Assembly (NCBI GenBank): GCA_039592335.1
Contig: JBDHBX010000004.1
Span: forward strand, 79,015 to 143,014
DNA from: WVYX01 sp039592335
GTDB lineage: Bacteria; Gemmatimonadota; Gemmatimonadetes; Gemmatimonadales; GWC2-71-9
Direction: 5' to 3'
Length of the DNA stretch: 64,000 bases
Shown here: positions 25,017 to 33,806 of the stretch, piece after piece
How positions within the stretch are numbered: the stretch's first letter is position 1
How the letters are laid out: each line of letters opens with the position of its first letter
Translations under genes and position numbers: made by a program
Notes under the pieces: generated by a model
Seen by the model: the letters and a program-made list of their open reading frames with translations, nothing else
Told to the model about the DNA's origin: nothing
Databases searched by the model: none

Positions 25017-26612
25017 ATGACCCCAGAGCAACTCGTCGGCGCAACGTCGGGTGACGTCCCGGCGCACTCCACCGGCCAGCTTCCGCCCGACCTGCTCGAG
25101 GCAGCGTCGCGCCGGCTGGGGCTGGCGGCCCTCGTTTGGGCGGGCCTCTGGGCGTTCTCCTTCTTCATGAACAACGTGGTCGGCCCCGTGCTCTCACCCG
25201 GCGCCCCACTCGACGACGCCTGGCCCTGGCCAGGGAATCCCGTGGCGCTCGCGGTCATCGCCGTGTCCCTGGCCCTGTTCGCCTACACCCGGTGGCACGC
25301 GTGCGACTGCCAACGGTCGCTGGATCTTGGCCTCGTATACGAGGTCCTGCTGGCCTTTGCCATCGGGTTCGTGAACCAGTGGACGCCCAACGTCCAGGGG
25401 CTCTCCTGGATCTGTGTCCTGGTCTTGGTGCACCCGATGATCGTGCCGCACACGCTGGGGAAGACGCTCGCCGCCGCGCTGGTGGCCGCCTCGATGGATC
25501 CGCTCGGTCTGGCCATCACGGGCGCGCGCGGCGTGCCGGTGCCCTCCGCCCCGGTGATCCTCTGGATCTATCTGCCGAACTACATCTGTGCGCTCCTGGC
25601 CGTGGTGCCGGCCCGCATCATCATGCGGTTGGGGCGGCAGGTGAGAGATGCCCGGGAGCTGGGCGCCTATCAACTCGGTGAGCGACTCGGCAGTGGCGGG
25701 ATGGGGGAAGTGTATAGCGCGCGGCACCGCATGTTGCGGCGGCCCGCCGCGGTCAAGGTGATCCGTCGAGGGGCGCTCGGCCAACGCGGTGGGGAATCGG
25801 CAGAGACGCTGCTGCGGCGCTTCAAGCGGGAGGCGGAGGCCACGGCCAGCCTCAACTCGCCGCACACCGTGGCGGTGTACGACTTCGGGGTCACGAAGGA
25901 GCGGGATCTCTACTACGTGATGGAGTTGCTGCGGGGCCTGGACCTGGAGACGCTGGTCGATCGATTCGGCCCCCTGCGCCCCGGGCGCGTGGTGCACCTC
26001 CTCCGGCAGGCGTGTCACTCCCTGGCCGAGGCGCATGGTGCGGGGCTCATTCACCGCGATGTGAAGCCGGGGAATCTGTACGCCTGCTGGTTCGGGCTGG
26101 AGGCCGACTTCCTCAAGGTCACGGACTTCGGCCTCGTGAAGTCCGCGCCCGAGGTGGCGCACCACCAGACCAAGCTCACCGCCCCGGGCCTCACGACAGG
26201 CACGCCGGCCTTCATGGCCCCCGAGCTCGCGATGAACGATCACCCGGACTGGCGGGTGGACATCTATGCGCTAGGCTGCGTGGCATACTGGCTGCTCACT
26301 GGCCATCTGGTGTTCGAGGCCGAAACGCCAATGCGCATGATGGTTCGGCACATCGATGGCACCCCGGTGCCGCCGTCGTTGATCAGCGAGTTCGACATCA
26401 CTCCAAAGTTCGATGAGCTCGTGCTCGCCTGCCTGGCCAAGGATCGGCGACAGCGCCCCTCGGACGCGCAGAAACTCGCCCGAGAGCTGGCCAAGCTCGA
26501 TGTGGGGGAGCCCTGGACACAGGAGAGCGCGGCGCGTTGGTGGCGCACGAACGTTCCTGAGGTTGCGCCCTCCATCGAGGCGCCCGTCCCTCCCACGCCG
26601 TCCACGCGCTGA
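25017..26612 (+). CDS. Membrane-anchored Ser/Thr protein kinase (copy A)
   Basis: A 531-residue kinase with an unusual order: an N-terminal membrane domain of about six helices (residues 35-200; LVWAGLWAFSFFMNNVV near its start) followed by the kinase (about 215-490). The kinase has LGSGGMGEVYSARH, VKVIRRG, HRDVKPGN, TDFGLVK and GTPAFMAPELA. An insertion of about ten residues separates the catalytic loop from DFG, and copy B has it too. The ATG at 25017 follows GGGAGG (25008-25013). It is a clear paralogue of the kinase at 31240-32859. Signals and substrates unknown; the helical N-terminus is the likely sensor. Convergent with the envelope operon. Confidence 0.9.
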   Translation: MTPEQLVGATSGDVPAHSTGQLPPDLLEAASRRLGLAALVWAGLWAFSFFMNNVVGPVLSPGAPLDDAWPWPGNPVALAVIAVSLALFAYTRWHACDCQRSLDLGLVYEVLLAFAIGFVNQWTPNVQGLSWICVLVLVHPMIVPHTLGKTLAAALVAASMDPLGLAITGARGVPVPSAPVILWIYLPNYICALLAVVPARIIMRLGRQVRDARELGAYQLGERLGSGGMGEVYSARHRMLRRPAAVKVIRRGALGQRGGESAETLLRRFKREAEATASLNSPHTVAVYDFGVTKERDLYYVMELLRGLDLETLVDRFGPLRPGRVVHLLRQACHSLAEAHGAGLIHRDVKPGNLYACWFGLEADFLKVTDFGLVKSAPEVAHHQTKLTAPGLTTGTPAFMAPELAMNDHPDWRVDIYALGCVAYWLLTGHLVFEAETPMRMMVRHIDGTPVPPSLISEFDITPKFDELVLACLAKDRRQRPSDAQKLARELAKLDVGEPWTQESAARWWRTNVPEVAPSIEAPVPPTPSTR

Positions 26613-26642
26613 GCCGGCGATCCGTCGCCCCGCTTCCGACCG

Positions 26643-28355
26643 CTAACGATCCAGCGCGACGACCCGGCCGCTGGCCCGGGCCACGTACACCGTGACCGTG
26701 GGGCTCCAGCCCTCGCCCCGGTGGACCTGGAGCTCGATGGCCCAGAATGGGTGTGATTCCTGTGACGATGCCGCGAGCGCGTCACCGACGGTGGTGAGGT
26801 CGATACGCGGTGCCGCGAGCACGATCCAGTCGGTGCGCGCGGCGCGCTCCCTCGCGGCCGTCACGGTGGCGAGCCGGAAGCGGTAGCGGGTCGAGTCGGC
26901 GGCATACACCGCCCGCTCCAGCCCGAGGTCGCGAAACCGCAGGACTCCCCGCTCGTACGCAAAGAAGTCGAGCGGCGGGATGCGGTCGAAGAAGAACCGT
27001 GCGATGACGTCGCGCCGCTCGCTGAGCATGCGGCGCACGTAGCGCGCCGCCTCGGGGTTGCGGTACCGTCCCTCGTCCACGACGGTCTCGAGGTGCTCGT
27101 CCGTGAACGCGGAGATGATCTTCGCCGCCCAGTAACCGTCGCGGTCCGTGAGATTGGCGAACGCGCTGTTCGGCTCGAGCGGTTTGAAGGCCTTGGGGTT
27201 GAAGTACTCGCTCTCGAAGTAGCCGACCTCGTCGAGGCCCTCGGGCCGCTCTACCTTGCGCCAGTTGTCCTCCCGCACCCCGAGCGTGATGGCCCGACCC
27301 ACGCTGGCCCCAAAGTCGAAGGAGTACTCGAAGCAGCCCATAGGAAACGGGCCCAGGGCACCTACCCCGAGCGTGCTCGCGAAGTCGATCAGGTAGTGGC
27401 GCACGAACCGCCGGCCGTTCTCCTCCACGTACATGTCGAGCGTGTTGCCCTGCTTGGTGTCCATGTGACAGAGCCACGCGGAGAAGATCCTGAGCCCGCG
27501 GATCTCGCGCCGGTCCTGGTGGTTGATGCGGTCATTGGGGTCATCCTTGCGGCGCCCCTGCCAGTCGAAGGGGCCCATCCACTCACCACCGAGGAACTCG
27601 CTGGCCAGCGCGAGCCAGCGGCCGTCCTCGAGCCGCTGCACACTCCCCAAGATGCTGTCGAGGTCGGCCGTGGTCAGGGTACGCTCGTCGCCTTCGCGGG
27701 TCGTGAACTCCACTCCTTCTCCGACCCTGACGCGGTCCCGACGGAACGTGACCACGATGTCTTCAGGGACGTTGTAGCCCGCCGCGTGGAACAGCCGGCC
27801 CGAGATCACTCCCGCCGCCACGGTCATTCCCAGGTAGCCGGGTGGATCGAACTTGATGAGGTACCGGTCGCCTCGTGCGTCCTCGACCGTGAATCCGGGT
27901 GTCACCCCCTCCGTCTTGGCGTCCACCACCATCCACGTGCTGCTTGTGTCGGGGCCCACACCCCTGATCGGGCCGCGCGCGGTCTCCTCGGGGGTCATCG
28001 GGAAAAGGCCGATGCGGTTGGTGAACCACGACGAGTTGGGCGTCTCATCCAGCGCGTTGAGATTGGCGGCGGGCGGGACGTGGTCACCCCCGAAGGCGGT
28101 TCCGATGCCGCGCACGATGCGCCCGGGATGGAAGATGCGGCCCAACGGCCGGAAGAACGTCGCGTCCACTGACGAACGCACCTTGTTGGGGTCGCGTGGC
28201 GCCGGCGCCGGAACGTCCTGCCGGTCGTTCTCGTGCCACACCACGGGCGCGTCCCGCAGTGGCGGCTCACCCGCCATGACCGCCAGTCCCGTCAGCGCAC
28301 AGAGCGCGCCGGCCGTGGCACGCCCGTTAGCGCGCCGGGATCGGATCGCGTCCAC
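26643..28355 (-). CDS. Exported kinase-like protein of unknown function
   Basis: A 570-residue protein and the last gene of a four-gene operon. The N-terminus is basic then hydrophobic (TAGALCALTGLAVMAGEP), suggesting export. I do not recognise a named family, but kinase-fold landmarks occur in order: YLIKFDPPG (K168, beta-3-like lysine), HMDTKQGN (D299/N304, like the HRDxKxxN loop) and LIDFAS (D324, in the DFG place). HipA- and CotH-type kinases share this spacing. The C-terminal 120 residues form a separate beta-rich domain. The GTG start at 28355 overlaps the barrel gene by 29 nt and has no good ribosome site; ATG 28277 is the alternative. Function inferred only from motifs. Confidence 0.75.
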   Translation of the reverse strand: MDAIRSRRANGRATAGALCALTGLAVMAGEPPLRDAPVVWHENDRQDVPAPAPRDPNKVRSSVDATFFRPLGRIFHPGRIVRGIGTAFGGDHVPPAANLNALDETPNSSWFTNRIGLFPMTPEETARGPIRGVGPDTSSTWMVVDAKTEGVTPGFTVEDARGDRYLIKFDPPGYLGMTVAAGVISGRLFHAAGYNVPEDIVVTFRRDRVRVGEGVEFTTREGDERTLTTADLDSILGSVQRLEDGRWLALASEFLGGEWMGPFDWQGRRKDDPNDRINHQDRREIRGLRIFSAWLCHMDTKQGNTLDMYVEENGRRFVRHYLIDFASTLGVGALGPFPMGCFEYSFDFGASVGRAITLGVREDNWRKVERPEGLDEVGYFESEYFNPKAFKPLEPNSAFANLTDRDGYWAAKIISAFTDEHLETVVDEGRYRNPEAARYVRRMLSERRDVIARFFFDRIPPLDFFAYERGVLRFRDLGLERAVYAADSTRYRFRLATVTAARERAARTDWIVLAAPRIDLTTVGDALAASSQESHPFWAIELQVHRGEGWSPTVTVYVARASGRVVALDR

Positions 28356-29760
28356 TGAACAGCGCTCGGCTAAACTGGAAGATCTGATCGGTGCGGAGCC
28401 GGAACACCGATCCTTCGTTGCTGTGCGACCACTCCAGGCGCAGGATGAAGCCCCGGCTGCTCAGGAGCCGAATCCCGATGCCGTACGAGAACGTGAGGTT
28501 GTCCGCCGTGATCTGATTGAACTCGGCAAAGACCTGTCCCACGTCGGCGAGGAAGTAGAGGTCCATGCCGCTCCCGTGCGGATACTGGTATGCCCACAAC
28601 GGCCAACGGTACTCGGCCGACAGCACCGCCAACCCCCGGTCGCGCCAGCGGTAATCCTTGAAGCCGCGCAGCAGGTCGGGGTCGTCGTTGAACATGAGGC
28701 GTTGGAACGGGATCTCCCGGTCGCCCACCGGATCAATCCACGTCAGGTAGCCGCGAAGCGCGAGCGTGTGATTCGCGAACCAGAGCGGGATGAACTGCTG
28801 CAGCTCGCCGCGGTACTGCCAGTACCGGGTGTCGTCCTGGCTGATGCCGTGGAAGTAGGTGACAATAGCGCGGCGTACGCCGCCGCGCGTGGGCCGGCCG
28901 CCTGGCGGAGCGTTCTCGTGGATCAGGCCGAGCCCGACGGTGAAGCCCTCGGACCGGAAGCCGAAGCCGGACGGCAGGTCATCGCGGAACCGTTCGGTGA
29001 TCGACGGACTGAAATCTCCGCCCGGCTCCCCGGCGCTCACGCCGCTGAAGATGACGCCGCCCACCGCATTCAGGTCCCCCGTCAGGTTGTGTGCGTAGCT
29101 GCTCCCCACCCACCACATCTTCTGCCGGTAGTAGGACAGGTCGAAGACGTGGGTCCCGGGTCCGATGCCGAAGTACCGCGCGTTCGCCCGGTCGCGGAAC
29201 CCGGTGCCGAATTGGAACTCACCCACGGCGGCGACGGGGACCCTGAGCCCGAGCGTGACCTTCTGGTCTCCGTTGACCGTGGCGTACACTCTGGCCTTGA
29301 GCTCGTTGCCCTCGCCGAAGAAGGCGGTGTGCCGCACGGCGAGTCCTCCACCGAAGCCCGAGAGCCCGCCGGCGGTGATATCGGGCTCGATTCGGAGCAC
29401 GCCTGGCGGGCGAAACAGGAACGCCAGGATGCGGTGCTCGTCCACGTACGCGATGCTCGCCCCGATCCCGATGCCGATCAGCTTGATGGGGTAGGTGATG
29501 ACCCGGTACGGCCAGTAGATGATCCCCTCCCATACCGGCATCGGCCGGTTGGCGAGGGTGGCCGCGGTCGAGTCGGTCCCGGGCGAGATGGGACCCCAGT
29601 AGCTGTCACCGGAGCCTGCGGTAAGAGCGCCCGCGCTATCGGCCGCTGCCGGCTCCTGCGCGCACAAGGCAAAGGGCCGCGCCAGCACGATGAGTGCCAG
29701 CGCGGCCAGTGGAAGACCTGACGCGCGAACTCTTGGGAATCCCAGCCGCCCGCGCCGCAC
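28327..29760 (-). CDS. Omp85/BamA-like outer-membrane beta-barrel protein
   Basis: A 477-residue exported protein whose C-terminal half is an Omp85/surface-antigen (D15) barrel: alternating aromatic strands, DLLRGFKDYRWRDRG (the conserved RGF-type motif) and LSAEYRWPLW. Only about 100 residues precede the barrel, and no full POTRA domains are evident, so it is a short Omp85 member rather than BamA itself. The GTG start at 29760 has AGGAG about 8 nt upstream, lying over the end of the htrA-like gene. The signal peptide ends near FALCAQEP. It probably belongs functionally with the protease and kinase upstream. Confidence 0.85.
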   Translation of the reverse strand: MRRGRLGFPRVRASGLPLAALALIVLARPFALCAQEPAAADSAGALTAGSGDSYWGPISPGTDSTAATLANRPMPVWEGIIYWPYRVITYPIKLIGIGIGASIAYVDEHRILAFLFRPPGVLRIEPDITAGGLSGFGGGLAVRHTAFFGEGNELKARVYATVNGDQKVTLGLRVPVAAVGEFQFGTGFRDRANARYFGIGPGTHVFDLSYYRQKMWWVGSSYAHNLTGDLNAVGGVIFSGVSAGEPGGDFSPSITERFRDDLPSGFGFRSEGFTVGLGLIHENAPPGGRPTRGGVRRAIVTYFHGISQDDTRYWQYRGELQQFIPLWFANHTLALRGYLTWIDPVGDREIPFQRLMFNDDPDLLRGFKDYRWRDRGLAVLSAEYRWPLWAYQYPHGSGMDLYFLADVGQVFAEFNQITADNLTFSYGIGIRLLSSRGFILRLEWSHSNEGSVFRLRTDQIFQFSRALFSGRDPIPAR

Positions 29761-29770
29761 GAGGACTCTC

Positions 29771-31192
29771 CTACTCCATCTCGAACACCAGGAAGATGCG
29801 CTGGCCCTGCCGGTCGACGTGCAGCACGACCGGATCACCGGGGTCCATCCTGCCGAGGAGCCCGTTGAGCTGTCCCAGCGTCATGACCGCCTGGCCGTTC
29901 ACGGAGAGGATCACGTCGGCGGGCTTGAGCCCGCTCGGGACACCCACCACACCGTACGCCTGGGCCGCCACCACGATCCCGGTGCGCTCCCTGAGCCACG
30001 GCATGAGGGCTGCGATCTGGTCGTTCATCTCCACCGCGAGCAGGCCGAGGCTCGCCACCAGGTTGCGCTCATCGTCGACCAGGTCGGCGAACCGGCCGGG
30101 GTCGTTGGCGCGCTCCGTCACAGAGACCCGAATGACCTCCTGCCCGAGCGCTCGCTTCACATTCAGGGTCACCAGCGATCCGGGGGCCCTGCCGTACACG
30201 TTGACGTCGAACTGCCGTGCATTCTCCATCGGCTTCGCGTCGAGTGACTCGATGATGTCCCCGACCTGCAGCCCGGCCCGTGCGGCGGGGCTGCCCGGGT
30301 AGACGTCGCTCACGACCACGCCCCAGTTGCGGGTGAGTCGCAGGCCCGCTGCCATCGTCGGCGTAATGGTCTGCGTGTTGGCGCCGATCATGCCGCGGCG
30401 CACCCGGCCGTGTGCCTGGATCTGCTCGTACACCGCCTTCACGATGTTGCTGGGGGCAGCGAACCCGATACCCACGCTGCCGCCGGATTGGGAGAGGATC
30501 ATCGTGTTGATCCCCACGAGCCGTCCGTCGGTGTCGACCAGGGGCCCGCCGCTGTTGCCGGGGTTGATGGGCGCGTCGGTCTGGATGTAGACCATAGGCG
30601 CGTCCTCCTGGAGCTGGCGACCCACGGCGCTCACGACCCCCAACGTGACGGTCGAGCTCAACCCGAAGGGGCTGCCGAAGGCGAGCACCATGTGTCCCGG
30701 GTGGATCTCGTCGGAGTCCTCGAACTCGAGGTAGGGAAGGCCCGTCCCCTCGATCTTGAGCACCGCCAGGTCGGTCTCCAGGTCCGTCCCCACGATCTCG
30801 GCCATCACCCGCCGGCCGACGGGCTTGACGAGCGACTGTCCCGGTGTCTGATCAGAGGCTGGCTCCGCCAGCACCACGTAGACGCGGCGCGCACCCTCCA
30901 CCACGTGGTTGTTGGTCACGATGTAGCCGTCGGGCGCCACGATCACGCCGGAGCCACCGCGGCGCTGCTGCGCCAGGACCGCCGACGGCGCTCGCGGGTC
31001 GCCCCCAACTGGTGCGACCGCCGTGGCGAAGATCTGCACTACCGATGGAGAGATCTCCTGCACCAGCGCCTCGAAGGCCGTGCTGAGGTCGGTGAGGGTT
31101 CTCGGGGGCTGCTGCGCCGCGCTCGCCGACGCGGTCAGCGCCAGCAAAATCACGGTGAGGGTCAGCGTGCGGCGGAGTATCCTGGCCTCCAT
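29771..31192 (-). CDS. HtrA/Deg-family periplasmic serine protease
   Basis: A 473-residue protease for misfolded envelope proteins. The signal peptide is RRTLTLTVILLALTASASA. The trypsin-like domain (about 35-245) carries the triad in TNNHVVEG (His), DLETDLAVLKI (Asp) and NPGNSGGPLV (Ser). Two PDZ domains follow (about 265-360 and 385-470), the usual Deg layout that binds substrate C-termini. The start is the ATG at 31192 with an AAGGRC-type purine run upstream; the frame extends further 5' through the spacer and into the kinase gene but lacks a signal there. It is the second gene of the kinase-HtrA-barrel operon, 47 nt after the kinase. Confidence 0.93.
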   Translation of the reverse strand: MEARILRRTLTLTVILLALTASASAAQQPPRTLTDLSTAFEALVQEISPSVVQIFATAVAPVGGDPRAPSAVLAQQRRGGSGVIVAPDGYIVTNNHVVEGARRVYVVLAEPASDQTPGQSLVKPVGRRVMAEIVGTDLETDLAVLKIEGTGLPYLEFEDSDEIHPGHMVLAFGSPFGLSSTVTLGVVSAVGRQLQEDAPMVYIQTDAPINPGNSGGPLVDTDGRLVGINTMILSQSGGSVGIGFAAPSNIVKAVYEQIQAHGRVRRGMIGANTQTITPTMAAGLRLTRNWGVVVSDVYPGSPAARAGLQVGDIIESLDAKPMENARQFDVNVYGRAPGSLVTLNVKRALGQEVIRVSVTERANDPGRFADLVDDERNLVASLGLLAVEMNDQIAALMPWLRERTGIVVAAQAYGVVGVPSGLKPADVILSVNGQAVMTLGQLNGLLGRMDPGDPVVLHVDRQGQRIFLVFEME

Positions 31193-31239
31193 GCCCTTCG
31201 TCCTTTCGTTGTTGATCCGTTGCGTTGCGGCCCGCGTGG

Positions 31240-32859
31240 TCACTCGCTCGCCATGGCGGGCGCGAGCTCCCCCTTGTCGCACTTGGCGGGCGTGTATGGC
31301 TCCGGCAAGTGCGTCTCCCACCAGCGCATTGCCCGCTCCTCCGACCACGGCTCCTCGAACCGCAACTCGGCCAACCTGCGTCCCAGGTCCCCAGCGGTGG
31401 CCGGTCGGTCGTCGGGGTCCTTGGCCAGGCACGCCAGGACCAGCTCGTCGAGCTCCAGCGGCACCTCCAGCTCGGTGCGGGTCGAGGGTGGCTCCGGCGT
31501 ATCGGAGATGTGCCGGTGCATCATCTTGATGGGGGTATCGGCGGCGAACACGAGCTGTCCCGTAAGCAGCCAGTAGAGCACGGCCCCCAGGGCGTAGATG
31601 TCGACGCGGCCGTCGATGTCGGGTTCGCCCAACGCGAGTTCCGGCGCCATGAAGGCGGGGGTACCGGTCGTCATGTGGGGCTGAGTGAGCATCGTCTGCT
31701 CACGGCTCTGTTCGGCCTTCACCAGGCCGAAATCGAGCACCTTCACGAAGTCGACGTGCAGCCCCAGCCGCGCCGCGTGGATGTTGGACGGCTTGATGTC
31801 CCGATGGATGAGACCGCGCGCGTGCGCCTCCGCCAGCGAATCGCACGCCTGTTGCACGAGATGCACGGCTCGCTCGGGCGGCAGCGGCCCGAACCGGTCG
31901 ATCAGGTCCTCGAAGCCCACCCCGTCGAGCAGTTCCATCACGTAGTAGAACGTCCCGTCCTCGGCGACGCCGAAATCGTACAGATCGATGGTGTGGGGCG
32001 AGCGCAGTGACGCCGCGGCACGCGCCTCCCGCTTGAACCGCTCCACGGCGACGTGCTGCGCCGCGGCCGGCCCGGCACCCAGGAGCTCGGGACGGATGAT
32101 CTTGATGGCCGCCGGGCGGGCCAGCAGCCGGTGCTCCGCGTGCAGCACCTCGCCCATGCCACCCTTACCGATCGGATCACCCAGCTTGTACGCGCCCAGC
32201 TCCTTGGCCTTGCGCACCTGGCGGCCCAGGCCGTGGATGATCTTGGCCGGTAGGACCGCGAGCAGGGCCGTGAAGTACGTGGGAGCGAACGCGAAGACTG
32301 CCTCGGCTGTACTCACGGTGATTTCGACACCACGCAGCTTGGCAATGGCGAGGCCCAACGGATCCATCGACGCCGCGAGCAGCGATGCAAAGAGGATCTT
32401 GCCGGGACGGTTGGGCGCGATGCTCGGATAGACCAGAATGACGATCGCGATCCACGACAACCCGTTGGCCTCCACGGAGCCGTACCACATCTGGAGCAAG
32501 CCGATCAGGAACGCCGTCACGACCTCGAATCCAAGGCCCAGGTCGAGCAGCAGGTTGGGCCGATTGTGCAGCCGCGCGGCCACGAACATCATCGCAACGG
32601 ACAGGACGATCCCCGTGGCGGCGATCGCGCTCCCCGGCATGGGCCACGGGCGGTTGGCGACGAGCATCGGCGTGTCGATGAAGCGCGTCGCGGTGTTGGC
32701 CAGGAAGAGGCCGAACGCCCACAGCGAGGCAAAGGCCAGGCTCGCGAACCCCACGCGCCTGCACGACTGCTCCAGCACCTCGCTCGGGAGTGACATCCAA
32801 CGGCCGTGGGCGGATCTGGTGCTCGGCGTGGCAGCCGGAATCATCCGGTCAGCACTCAT
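31240..32859 (-). CDS. Membrane-anchored Ser/Thr protein kinase (copy B)
   Basis: A 539-residue paralogue of the kinase at 25017-26612: an N-terminal membrane domain of about six helices (FASLAFASLWAFGLFLANT; VVTAFLIGLLQMWYGSVEA) then a kinase domain with IGKGGMGEVLHAEH, IKIIRPE, HRDIKPSN, LDFGLVK and GTPAFMAPELA. It is the first gene of a minus-strand operon with an HtrA protease, an Omp85-like barrel and a kinase-like exported protein, which suggests it reports on envelope state. The ATG at 32859 has GGGAG about 12 nt upstream. The C-terminal 70 residues lack recognisable domains. Confidence 0.9.
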   Translation of the reverse strand: MSADRMIPAATPSTRSAHGRWMSLPSEVLEQSCRRVGFASLAFASLWAFGLFLANTATRFIDTPMLVANRPWPMPGSAIAATGIVLSVAMMFVAARLHNRPNLLLDLGLGFEVVTAFLIGLLQMWYGSVEANGLSWIAIVILVYPSIAPNRPGKILFASLLAASMDPLGLAIAKLRGVEITVSTAEAVFAFAPTYFTALLAVLPAKIIHGLGRQVRKAKELGAYKLGDPIGKGGMGEVLHAEHRLLARPAAIKIIRPELLGAGPAAAQHVAVERFKREARAAASLRSPHTIDLYDFGVAEDGTFYYVMELLDGVGFEDLIDRFGPLPPERAVHLVQQACDSLAEAHARGLIHRDIKPSNIHAARLGLHVDFVKVLDFGLVKAEQSREQTMLTQPHMTTGTPAFMAPELALGEPDIDGRVDIYALGAVLYWLLTGQLVFAADTPIKMMHRHISDTPEPPSTRTELEVPLELDELVLACLAKDPDDRPATAGDLGRRLAELRFEEPWSEERAMRWWETHLPEPYTPAKCDKGELAPAMASE

Positions 32860-32945
32860 GGAGCGGTGGTCTCCCGGTGGTGGGAACGGGCAATCACAAC
32901 ACTATAACACGGGAAAGGCGTTGGTAAGTTCGCCGGCGGCGCCCA

Positions 32946-33791
32946 TCAGCTGGTTCGCTCGGTCCCCTCCGTCAGCTGCTTGTAGCTCTTCAGATGTCCC
33001 AGGGCGTCGGCGCGCCGTCCCAGCCGTTCGTACAGGCGGGAGAGATTGAAGTGGGCATCGGCGCAGCCGGCGTCGACCGCGATGGCCCGCTCGTACGTCT
33101 CGATCGCTTCGGCGTCGCGCTTCAGATCCTCCAAGGCTGTTCCCAGGTTGAACGCCGCCGTGCAGTCGTCGGGCCGCGCGGCGAGCGCGTGCCGGTAGTG
33201 CTGCGCCGCCTCCTCCACCTGTCCCGACTCGTGCAGCAGCCTCCCGAGGTTCACGTGGGCGTCGGCGTGTGAGGGATCCAGCCTCACCGCCTGGCGGTAC
33301 GCGTCCCGGGCCTCGGCGGGGGCGCACGGCTCGAGGTCTACGCCCAGCAGGTACCACGCGTCGGCGTCCATCGTATCGTCGCCGCGACGAGCGGACTCGG
33401 CGGCCCGCCGTGCCAACGGCGCGACGTCGGGGCACAGCTCGGCCACCGTGAAGTCCAGCAGCACCTGGCCCGACTCGGGGCTCCACGTGGTCTCCCCGTC
33501 CCGTACCACGATGTCGTCGCCCTCCGCCGTGATCCGCACCTCGGTCAGGGAGCGCCCGGTCGGGAGTTGGTCGCGCAGGCGCTGCAGGCTGCGGCGGATG
33601 CGGGCGGTGGGAATGCGCTGGGCCGCGAGCTCCTTGGCGGCCCGCAGCAGCACGAGATCATGAAACGTGAAGCGGTACTCGCCCCGTGGGCCTCGATCGG
33701 GCGAAAGGAAGCTCGCGCCCGCAAACGCGCGCACCTGGGCAACCGAGAGATCCAGCAGCTTGGCGACGTCGTGGGAGGTGTACCCCCTCAT
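32946..33791 (-). CDS. MerR-type DNA-binding protein with TPR repeats
   Basis: A 281-residue protein with an N-terminal MerR-like winged helix (GYTSHDVAKLLDLSVAQVRAF, followed by GEYRFTFHDLVLLRAAKEL, residues 1-65), a beta-rich middle with acidic residues, and three to four TPRs (about 150-270; ADAHVNLGRLLHESGQ, CTAAFNLGTALEDL, ADAHFNLSRLYERLG). The TPRs would bind partner proteins in place of the usual small-ligand domain. It starts 15 nt after the Ku gene stop on the same strand, so it is probably made from the Ku transcript. A role in controlling end-joining is a guess from position. Confidence 0.85.
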   Translation of the reverse strand: MRGYTSHDVAKLLDLSVAQVRAFAGASFLSPDRGPRGEYRFTFHDLVLLRAAKELAAQRIPTARIRRSLQRLRDQLPTGRSLTEVRITAEGDDIVVRDGETTWSPESGQVLLDFTVAELCPDVAPLARRAAESARRGDDTMDADAWYLLGVDLEPCAPAEARDAYRQAVRLDPSHADAHVNLGRLLHESGQVEEAAQHYRHALAARPDDCTAAFNLGTALEDLKRDAEAIETYERAIAVDAGCADAHFNLSRLYERLGRRADALGHLKSYKQLTEGTERTS

Positions 33792-33806
33792 CGGCCGACG
33801 CGGCTG

